Shown here: positions 7,071-13,719 of the stretch, piece after piece
Numbering within the stretch: position 1 is the first letter of the stretch
How the letters are laid out: every line of letters starts with the position of its first letter
From: Bacteriovoracaceae bacterium
GTDB lineage: Bacteria > Bdellovibrionota > Bacteriovoracia > Bacteriovoracales > Bacteriovoracaceae
Reading direction: 5' to 3'
DNA: 64,000 bases
Assembly (NCBI GenBank): GCA_024711325.1
Contig: JANJTC010000005.1
Coordinates: forward strand, 310,001-374,000
The notes under the pieces: model-generated
Told to the model about the DNA's origin: nothing
The model's database searches: none
What the model saw: only the letters and a program-made list of their open reading frames with translations
Position numbers and translations under genes: made by a program

Positions 7071-8862
7071 ACTTACTTCAGATCAAATTCAGGGTAAAAT
7101 TAACTTCATTGAGAACTATATAGAGGCCAATAACGCAGCATCTGGCTCTCTATTCGATTCGAATGCCAATGTTTCTTTTAAAAATATAGCGACTTTGGAG
7201 GCTGAGTTAAATAAAGACATCAATATTCAAGTCAATCGTAGATTGGTTTATTTAAAAATAAAAAGCCTCTTTGGTGAGGAACTAGCAGAGGAATATGTTC
7301 GCCAAATTCAGGATCATGAAATTTATGTTCATGATGAGACCTCTCTAAAGCCATACTGCGCCTCTATCAGCATGTATCCATTTTTACTTAATGGGATAAG
7401 GGATTTGGGTGGAGAATCACATGCTCCTGAGCATCTGGAGAGTTTTTGTGGATCATTCATTAATTTAATTTTTGCCGTTTCCGCCCAATTTGCAGGGGCC
7501 ATCGCTACTGTTGAGTTTTTATTATACTTTGATCATTTTGCCCGAAAAGACTATGGCACTGATTATTTAAAGACTCATTCGAGAATCATTGATAACCATC
7601 TTCAGCATATCGTTTATTCCATTAATCAACCTGCTGCAGCTAGGGGATATCAATCGGTATTCTGGAATATTTCCATTTATGACGAGAAATATTTTGATAG
7701 TCTTTTCGGAGAGTTCGTCTTTCCTGATTTTGACAAGCCTAATTATGAAAGCATCAAAAACCTCCAGAAATATTTCATGAAATGGTTCAATCAAGAAAGA
7801 AAAAAATCTGTCCTGACTTTTCCTGTAATTACTGCTGCCATGTTAGTCGATCAGTCGGGGCCCTGCGATGTAGAATTCGCAGTTAATTGCTCCCAGGATT
7901 TAGCCGAAGGGAATTCATTTTTCATCTATCAATCAACGAGTGCTGATAGCCTTGCGAGTTGTTGCCGGTTAAGAAATGAGATTAGCGATAATACTTTCAG
8001 TTATTCTTTAGGAGCGGGGGGAGTATCAACTGGATCCATTAATGTCATTACATTAAATATGAATCGATTAGTTCAAGATAAACGCAATCTTAAAACTGAG
8101 GTGCAGAAAATTCATAAGTACCAGATTGCATACCGAAAAATCATGGAAGAATTCCATTCGAAGGGTATGTTACCTGTCTATCAGGCAGGGTACATCTCAC
8201 TGAATAAACAATTTTTAACCATCGGTATTAATGGCATGGTAGAAGCCGCGGAATCTCAAGGGATTAAACCGGACAATAATGAAAGCTACATTAACTTTGT
8301 CTCAAGTCTTTTAAAGGTTATTTATGATGAAAATCTAAAGGCAAAAAAAGAAACTGGTTATATGTTTAATACAGAGTTTGTTCCTGCTGAAAACTTAGGT
8401 GTGAAAAACGCCAGTTGGGACCTTAAAGACGGTTATCAAGTGAATCGGGATTGTTATAATTCTTATTTTTATGTGGTCGAAGATGAAGCGACTAATGTTA
8501 TCGATAAGTTTATTCTTCATGGAAGCAAGATTAACCAATATCTCGATGGAGGATCAGCGCTTCATTTAAATCTTGATGAAAATTTAACCAAAGAAGGATT
8601 TCTTAGCATCTTAAAACTATCGGCTAAGACAGGATGTAACTATTTCTGCACAAATGTGAAAATCACAATTTGTAATCAATGTGAACACATTGATAAGCGG
8701 ACTTTGAAAAATTGTTCAAAGTGCGGCACTTCCGACATTGATTATGGAACCAGGATCATAGGATATTTAAAGCGAGTGAGTAGTTTCTCTAATCCTCGTC
8801 AAAAAGAGCAGGCCCTGCGTTTCTATCATCGAGAAGAGGGTCAAGCTGCTTTAAGGAACTAG
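7063..8862 (+). CDS. nrdD: anaerobic (class III) ribonucleoside-triphosphate reductase
   Basis: 599 residues. It reduces ribonucleoside triphosphates to dNTPs by glycyl-radical chemistry. Active-site cysteine candidates are Cys99 (KPYCAS) and Cys300/Cys301 (SCCRLRNE). The C-terminal zinc site is Cys537/540/551/554 (CNQC, CSKC), and the radical glycine is Gly567 in RIIGYL, 33 residues from the end. The N-terminus goes straight into the catalytic barrel with no ATP-cone, so the dATP-type allosteric activity control of longer NrdD proteins should be missing. It is second in the riboswitch-controlled nrdGD operon. The family needs anoxia, which is notable if the host is an aerobic predator. Confidence 0.95.
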   Translation: MLKLTSDQIQGKINFIENYIEANNAASGSLFDSNANVSFKNIATLEAELNKDINIQVNRRLVYLKIKSLFGEELAEEYVRQIQDHEIYVHDETSLKPYCASISMYPFLLNGIRDLGGESHAPEHLESFCGSFINLIFAVSAQFAGAIATVEFLLYFDHFARKDYGTDYLKTHSRIIDNHLQHIVYSINQPAAARGYQSVFWNISIYDEKYFDSLFGEFVFPDFDKPNYESIKNLQKYFMKWFNQERKKSVLTFPVITAAMLVDQSGPCDVEFAVNCSQDLAEGNSFFIYQSTSADSLASCCRLRNEISDNTFSYSLGAGGVSTGSINVITLNMNRLVQDKRNLKTEVQKIHKYQIAYRKIMEEFHSKGMLPVYQAGYISLNKQFLTIGINGMVEAAESQGIKPDNNESYINFVSSLLKVIYDENLKAKKETGYMFNTEFVPAENLGVKNASWDLKDGYQVNRDCYNSYFYVVEDEATNVIDKFILHGSKINQYLDGGSALHLNLDENLTKEGFLSILKLSAKTGCNYFCTNVKITICNQCEHIDKRTLKNCSKCGTSDIDYGTRIIGYLKRVSSFSNPRQKEQALRFYHREEGQAALRN

Positions 8863-8866
8863 TTAA

Positions 8867-8908
8867 AGAAACGGCTATTGTTCAAATGAATGAATAATGG
8901 CCGTTTCT
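8867..8908. terminator. bidirectional terminator after nrdD
   Basis: Long inverted repeat GAAACGGCTATTGTTC / GAATAATGGCCGTTTC (16-bp stem with two mismatches, 8-base loop) in the 49-base gap between convergent genes. The T-rich tract TTTCTTT is on the minus-strand exit side. Confidence 0.7.
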
Positions 8909-8911
8909 GCA

Positions 8912-9661
8912 TTATTGAATTTGCCTTGATAATACTTTTCCACCATTAGTATTCATTTCTAAAACCCACTGCTTGATGGTCTGAAGGTGTATATCTTCTT
9001 CTTCTTTTGCCTTCTGAAACCTTTCTGCCATCTTACTGAGTCCCACTCCATTTGCAAGTTCGACTAACGTCTCCCAGCAATTGTTATCCACTAATTCCGC
9101 TTGCAGGATAATTTCCAGTGACTGCTTAAAAGTGACTCGTGGATCAGATATGGCCTGAATCCAACCAAATCCCGCTACTCCTGCAACATCCGCGGATGGA
9201 GTCATGGCAGTTGCATCTCCACCTAATTCTTCCATCGCTTCTGAGACCATCAGGAAATGTTGGTATTCTTCAAGATGAAATCTTTCGAGTATCGATAGCT
9301 CGGGAAAATCTTCATTACCTTGTGAACCTTTATGCTTACTAATTAATGCTTCATATAGACGTGTTCCTGATCGTTCAAAAGCAATCCTTTCCCCAAGCTT
9401 ATCCATGAAGGTATGGTCGCCTTGCATGATCTTCTCTTTGAGCGCTGCGAATGCCCCTTTAAGGCTACCTGGCATGGGGACAGTTCCCACTGGATCTGAA
9501 TCTATCATAAAATCGATTCTATTTTCACCAAGGGCATTTGCATTGCCGACAGAGGGGGAAGTCAGTTTTCTTGAACCCTCAGCTGATTTAATGGCATCTT
9601 TAGGAGACATTTTAGCCCCTGTCCGATTCATTCCTACTTCACTTGTCATTTGATTATCCAT
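8912..9661 (-). CDS. ferritin-like domain protein
   Basis: 249 residues; the start is set by TAGGAG 7 bases upstream of the ATG. The first about 85 residues are low-complexity and polar. The rest is a four-helix ferritin-like bundle with acid/His metal-ligand patterns: FERSGTRLYEAL, LERFHLEEYQHFL (E-x2-H and E-x3-H type), AELVDNNCWETL, and EEEDIHLQTIKQW. A di-iron or similar centre is inferred from these; no ferroxidase activity can be claimed. It lies 9 bases downstream of another ferritin-like gene, so the two form an operon and probably a functional pair in iron or oxidative-stress handling. Confidence 0.7.
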   Translation of the reverse strand: MDNQMTSEVGMNRTGAKMSPKDAIKSAEGSRKLTSPSVGNANALGENRIDFMIDSDPVGTVPMPGSLKGAFAALKEKIMQGDHTFMDKLGERIAFERSGTRLYEALISKHKGSQGNEDFPELSILERFHLEEYQHFLMVSEAMEELGGDATAMTPSADVAGVAGFGWIQAISDPRVTFKQSLEIILQAELVDNNCWETLVELANGVGLSKMAERFQKAKEEEDIHLQTIKQWVLEMNTNGGKVLSRQIQ

Positions 9662-9670
9662 GGAAGACTC

Positions 9671-10849
9671 CTATTGTTTAATCATTGTTTCTAAGTTGTT
9701 AAGCTCAGTTCCCGGTTTCCAGATATAGCCGGCAGAAACTGTTTCAGTAGGAGAGCCTTCTGAATTCATTTGATCACGGTAATTTCTGGATGCTTCGCTT
9801 TCCTGATCCGGGCTTTGAACAAAGTCTTTACCAACTGAACGGTAATCTACTTCCTTAGAAAGTACATCACGAACAAAATTACGTTGGCTCTTATATTCGA
9901 TAGGAGCTGGAATCTTGTTGGGCAGAATCTCAGCTGGATCTCTTTTTTCAACTTTCTTGAAAAGTTCCATAACCATTTGCAATTGGCCTAACTCATATTC
10001 CAGAAATCTTTCCCAGATTGCTTTAATTCGAGGATTACTTTCGTAGGCCACACAACTGTAGTAATTATATACTTCATTTGCTTCATGAATGAGCCACTTC
10101 TCCATAAATGATTCAGATGGATCAATGATTGATTCATATTGAGTTACGTGCTGCTCTTCAATTGAAGCAATCTCTGCATAAAGCTGACGGGCCGTTGGAT
10201 CAGCAAACAACGGGCCAATATTCATGTAATAATTATGAGTCTGCTGTTCACCTGCCATAATAGTCAGTGCATGAAATTTAGTTAAAACTTCTGATTTAGT
10301 TCGGTCATAGTGATGTCGTAAGTCATCTTCCGGAGCACGATGTTCTACGATGGTCGGTCTTCCCGGAATAATGTCTGTATAACTTTGAAGAATGTTATTG
10401 GCATCTTTTCCTTCTAACCTATCGAGTAGGGCCGTGTATCTATACATATGATCGAAGTCTTCCAGTAGCCCGTAACGGTATACCTGTGCGAAGTATTCAT
10501 TTGGTTCCTGCTGTGCCACAGCTGCAGTGACTTCAATGGCAACCTGTTCATAACCAATCGTTGTTTCCAAAGGCGAATGGTCTGCTCCTAATAACCAATT
10601 AATCATTGTGGCCTGATGCTGCTCCACCCGTCGAATGTTAGCTAGCGGCAACTGCATTTCTTTATTCATCCTGGCAAAGGAATGACTGAAACGGTTCGCC
10701 TCCAATTCAATCCCATTCATGAGGATAATTCGGACTCTGGTAAAAGCGTCATCATTGAGCTTACTGATTGGCTTTTGGACCAGGTCACGCCATGTAAATT
10801 TTTGTTTTTCGAGGGGAGTTCCCTTATCTTTGAAGAAATCTAATCCCAT
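9671..10849 (-). CDS. ferritin-like superfamily protein, large
   Basis: 392 residues from ATG 10849, chosen for AGGAGG 5 bases upstream; the ATG at 10900 adds 17 residues without such a site. It is helix-rich throughout, with repeated E/H pairs typical of ferritin-like bundles: RRVEQHQATM (E-x2-H), YGLLEDFDHMYRY, MAGEQQTHNYYM, IASIEEQHVTQYE and LIHEANEVYNYYS. These suggest one or two di-metal four-helix bundles, with a proline-rich acidic tail. I do not recognise a named family. It is first in an operon with the gene at 8912. Confidence 0.6.
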   Translation of the reverse strand: MGLDFFKDKGTPLEKQKFTWRDLVQKPISKLNDDAFTRVRIILMNGIELEANRFSHSFARMNKEMQLPLANIRRVEQHQATMINWLLGADHSPLETTIGYEQVAIEVTAAVAQQEPNEYFAQVYRYGLLEDFDHMYRYTALLDRLEGKDANNILQSYTDIIPGRPTIVEHRAPEDDLRHHYDRTKSEVLTKFHALTIMAGEQQTHNYYMNIGPLFADPTARQLYAEIASIEEQHVTQYESIIDPSESFMEKWLIHEANEVYNYYSCVAYESNPRIKAIWERFLEYELGQLQMVMELFKKVEKRDPAEILPNKIPAPIEYKSQRNFVRDVLSKEVDYRSVGKDFVQSPDQESEASRNYRDQMNSEGSPTETVSAGYIWKPGTELNNLETMIKQ

Positions 10850-10967
10850 ATGAACCTCCTGCTTAATAACACCGAATTGGTATTTCCAAAACGATTGCAA
10901 GAGGGATGCCTGTTAATTCCTTTCTGGCCGACAGGACTTATGTGATCAGGTTCTTAACTATGATTCC

Positions 10968-11603
10968 TTAGAGAATGCGACCACGACCTAGTAGAGTTCC
11001 GTCGAGTTTTTTCTGAAATATATCCATTAAGGTGTTCTTTACCTGCTCTCCCTCAATGATCCCCAGTGCCATCGCTATGGCCTCCAGGGTTGCCATACCG
11101 GCCTCAGTGGTCTCGGCCCTAATATGAGACTTTGCTGTATTGGGAGTACTGATCTTTACACGAGGTACGCTTTGAAGCTCATGATGGCGATAATGTACTT
11201 TACTCGCCTGGCGCCAGTTGCCATCCGGAACGATAAGCTGAATTGGTCGAGGATCCTCTTTTACCAACTTCTCATCAAGTTCCAAGGCATTTTGAGAAGG
11301 ATAGAATAAGAGAGTGCGATAGGAAGAACTGAGAAGATCACTTAGATCCAAGGCTTCATGCTCTTTACCACGAATTCTCATCTCACTATTTATCAAGGCC
11401 TTCAGAGCAAGCCTTCCAGTATTGGTTGTGCGTTTTAATTCTTTGGCATGGATAACTAAGGAGATTTTAGTTTTGAGAGAGAGAGTTGGGAAATTTGCAC
11501 AAATACAACGCTCTTTATGCAGAAAGCATTCAGGACAGGGATCTTGCGGCTTTCTTTTTCTGGATAATGCTTTAATTGAATTCCCACAAAATAAAAAGGC
11601 CAC
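10968..11603 (-). CDS. DTW-domain protein, tRNA-uridine aminocarboxypropyltransferase family
   Basis: 211 residues. DTW proteins transfer the 3-amino-3-carboxypropyl group from S-adenosylmethionine to uridine in tRNA (acp3U, as in E. coli TapT/YfiP). Visible marks are the N-terminal zinc-like cluster CPECFLHKERCIC and the name motif, here DGNW (usually DGTW) in IVPDGNWRQASK. Downstream, RVKISTPNTAKSHIR and the TEAGMATLEAIAMAL helix also fit. The annotated start is a GTG at 11603 that lies inside the hairpin terminating the upstream gene. No ATG exists before the zinc motif, so the start is uncertain; an ATT nine codons on is an alternative. Confidence 0.85.
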   Translation of the reverse strand: MAFLFCGNSIKALSRKRKPQDPCPECFLHKERCICANFPTLSLKTKISLVIHAKELKRTTNTGRLALKALINSEMRIRGKEHEALDLSDLLSSSYRTLLFYPSQNALELDEKLVKEDPRPIQLIVPDGNWRQASKVHYRHHELQSVPRVKISTPNTAKSHIRAETTEAGMATLEAIAMALGIIEGEQVKNTLMDIFQKKLDGTLLGRGRIL

Positions 11604-11619
11604 CCAGAAGGTGGCCTTG
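11591..11619 (-). terminator. rho-independent terminator of the four-repeat gene
   Basis: On the minus strand, AAGGCCACC - TTCT - GGGTGGCCTT followed by TTTATTTT. The 3' arm contains the GTG used as start by the next gene. Confidence 0.85.
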
Positions 11620-11633
11620 ATGATTATTTCTTT

Positions 11634-12488
11634 TTACTGATATACCCGTCTTACGATTCTTTCACAGCTGGCAAGATCACTATAGCCGGCATTGTAGCTA
11701 GAATCTCCCATAATGGATCGTGTACGAAGATCAAACGGGTAGTAGAGAGCGTTTGATTGTTTGAAACAGACCAAATTCTCACCACGCACTGGAAGGGTCT
11801 TCGAGCACTCACTTTGATTTGAGTGGCCGGCCTGATAAGAAGTTGAGCCTACGATGCTGAAAGTGGCCACATCTACAGGGTAGAAAAGAGCGTTCGATTG
11901 TTTAGCACAAGCATACTCGGCATACTCACGTGGAAGTGACTGTTTACACTCAGGAAGACTGCCATAGCCTGCCTGGTATGAAGTTGAGCCTACGATTTGT
12001 CCATTTTGTGAATTAGATGGATAGAAGAGGCCATTTGACTGTTTAAAGCATGAGCGAGTTTCATATGGACCTGGAAGAGAAGATTCACAAGTCTGGAAAT
12101 CGCTGTATCCTGCCTGATAGCTTGAAGATCCGACAATCTCAAAAGTCTGACGACTTGTTGGATAGTAAAGACCGTTGCTTCTCTTTGAGCAAGTCAGCTG
12201 TGACTGAGGCTCAGGTTGTGGATAAGGAGGATAAGGTGGATATGGAGTTGGCCCAGGATTTGGACCTGGATTTGTTGGGCCTTCACGACGAAGCAGCTGG
12301 ATCGCCTCATTAACGTTACGAAGAACTTCCCTCTGTTCCTGAGGAGTCAGGTAGAGATGGGCCTTCTCGATTGCGACGAGCTGATTTAGTCTCTGAAGTC
12401 GAGTTTCAATTTTTTGCTCTAATCTATCAACTTGTGCCATGGCACTGAAACTTAAACCTACAAGTACAACTGACAAAAACTTCCTCAT
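11634..12488 (-). CDS. secreted protein with four C-terminal repeats
   Basis: 284 residues from ATG 12488, chosen for AGGAGAAAAG upstream and a signal peptide ending AMAQ; the frame open to 12590 is not needed. Residues about 20-65 form a charged helix (LEQKIETRLQRLNQL), followed by a Pro/Gly/Tyr linker (PNPGPTPYPPYPPYP). Four repeats of about 47 residues then run to the end. Each has Cys, K-Q-S-N-(G/A)-L-(Y/F)-Y-P, I-(V/M)-G-(S/D)-(T/S)-S-Y-(Q/N)-A-G-(Y/H), and a second Cys. Two Cys per repeat suggest disulphides in the periplasm or outside. Function is unknown. Confidence 0.75.
   Translation of the reverse strand: MRKFLSVVLVGLSFSAMAQVDRLEQKIETRLQRLNQLVAIEKAHLYLTPQEQREVLRNVNEAIQLLRREGPTNPGPNPGPTPYPPYPPYPQPEPQSQLTCSKRSNGLYYPTSRQTFEIVGSSSYQAGYSDFQTCESSLPGPYETRSCFKQSNGLFYPSNSQNGQIVGSTSYQAGYGSLPECKQSLPREYAEYACAKQSNALFYPVDVATFSIVGSTSYQAGHSNQSECSKTLPVRGENLVCFKQSNALYYPFDLRTRSIMGDSSYNAGYSDLASCERIVRRVYQ
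11637..12191 (-). repeat. four tandem about 47-residue protein repeats
   Basis: Coding repeat array within the preceding gene. Units share the SNxLxYP and SYQAG cores and differ in the segment between them (e.g. TSRQTFE, SNSQNGQ, DVATFS, DLRTRS), so they are diverged duplications rather than recent copies. Confidence 0.8.
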
Positions 12489-12625
12489 CTTTTCTCCTTT
12501 CGTGGGACCTAGATTGAGAATCCAAGTATCACGATAAATCGTCAAGACGAAGACAGAAAATGCTATAGGATAATGTTTACGTGGTGGCATTTTGAGACCG
12601 GTTTAACCTTAACCAAATCAGCGCG

Positions 12626-13108
12626 TTACCTCTTATAAGTTACTTTTTCACCTTTCTCTGTTCCACATACTAAGTGATGACCTGTTGTATGGACTTTCAC
12701 GTGATCACCAATTCTTACTTTAACCTTGCAGTGGTAGATGCCATCCTTCCCAAAAGCTTCGACTTTTAAAAATAGATTCTTTGCTCCAGCCGGAACCGTC
12801 GCACATTGAAAACGATGATTTTCCATCTGCATGGTAACAGCGAGAGGTTTTTTTGGTGCATCTTTGGAATAGATTTCCCAGTGTCCAATGTCATCATGGT
12901 CACTATCCACACAAATCGTAGATGCCGAATGTTGAGTCTTATGAACTAAGTATTCAGAGAAAGATTTTTTACCTTCTGGATTTTTTTCGAAATTTTTCGA
13001 AAGTTCTTCCTGCTCCGATTGTTTGGGAAAAATTGTCTTTTTCTTTGTCGCACAAGAAATTAAGAAAAGGGGAGTTAGGATAAGGACTATAATATTCATA
13101 TTTTTCAT
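12626..13108 (-). CDS. lipoprotein of unknown function
   Basis: 160 residues with a clear lipoprotein signal (ILTPLFLISC, Cys19). The mature part is Lys-rich at first, then has a possible beta-sandwich with Cys residues (TICVDSD, FQCATVP, YHCKVKV, LVCGTEK), which may form disulphides. I do not recognise a family. No Shine-Dalgarno precedes the ATG. Instead TAGCAT ends six bases before it, which would make the mRNA leaderless. Only 28 bases separate this start from the divergent gene at 13137. Confidence 0.65.
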   Translation of the reverse strand: MKNMNIIVLILTPLFLISCATKKKTIFPKQSEQEELSKNFEKNPEGKKSFSEYLVHKTQHSASTICVDSDHDDIGHWEIYSKDAPKKPLAVTMQMENHRFQCATVPAGAKNLFLKVEAFGKDGIYHCKVKVRIGDHVKVHTTGHHLVCGTEKGEKVTYKR

Positions 13109-13114
13109 GCCATG

Positions 13115-13144
13115 ATGCTAACACCAAGGAAATCTCATGATCAA
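13115..13144 (-). promoter_or_regulatory. predicted promoter giving a leaderless mRNA (lipoprotein)
   Basis: Minus strand: TTGATC (13144-13139), 18-base spacer, TAGCAT (13120-13115), then six bases, then ATG at 13108. The -35 lies inside the start of the divergent gene. Confidence 0.45.
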
Positions 13145-13706
13145 GATAACTCTAGCCGCATTCTTCTCTTTATTTTTCTCGTCACAAGCCTTTGCTTCCT
13201 TTGCCTATGGTGGCCGGGTCCAGATTGAGGATGGTATTAAATTAATTGAGAACATTCAGGTAGGAGATGAGGTTTCTGTTTTGGAAAATGGAAGTACGCC
13301 AGACTCCATATCTTTTTCCGAGGAGAGAGTGGCATTCTCAACTGGGACTGGACCACATACTCATATGGCCGGAATGATTTATCTTAGCTACGGAGATGAA
13401 GGAGCTGAACTGGTAGTTACTCCTGATCAAGTCTTCTTAACTGCAAAACAAAGATTAGTTCGTGCGAATAAATTAACAATTGTTGACCAGTTATTATCAA
13501 AAGATGGAAAACCTATTCAAATCCGACAAATCGCCTTTGGTGAATATGATGGCGGTGTTCATCATATTGCAACTGAATCAGATACCACATTCGGAAATTT
13601 TTTAATTATTGGTGGCGTTTGGGTCGGATCTTATAAAATTGAGATCTTTTATGATTCGGCCAGCTTGAAAGACATCAATGTTTTTGAGGATCGGTCGTTA
13701 CGTTAG
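13137..13706 (+). CDS. secreted degenerate Hint-domain (hedgehog/intein-like) protein
   Basis: 189 residues; the start is set by AAGGAAATCTC before the ATG. A signal peptide ends AFA after residue 20, so the mature protein begins Ser21-Phe-Ala-Tyr-Gly-Gly. That fits block A of Hint domains (CFxxGT, then an IE-x-I-x-V-G-D-x-V stretch, seen here as LIENIQVGDEVSV). Block B is present as VVTPDQVFL with Gln98 where the catalytic His of TPxH normally is. The C-terminal HN/Cys of splicing inteins is absent. Auto-processing is therefore doubtful, although a Ser at position 1 could still support an ester shift. The biological role is unknown. Confidence 0.6.
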   Translation: MIKITLAAFFSLFFSSQAFASFAYGGRVQIEDGIKLIENIQVGDEVSVLENGSTPDSISFSEERVAFSTGTGPHTHMAGMIYLSYGDEGAELVVTPDQVFLTAKQRLVRANKLTIVDQLLSKDGKPIQIRQIAFGEYDGGVHHIATESDTTFGNFLIIGGVWVGSYKIEIFYDSASLKDINVFEDRSLR

Positions 13707-13719
13707 AAGAGAACATACA

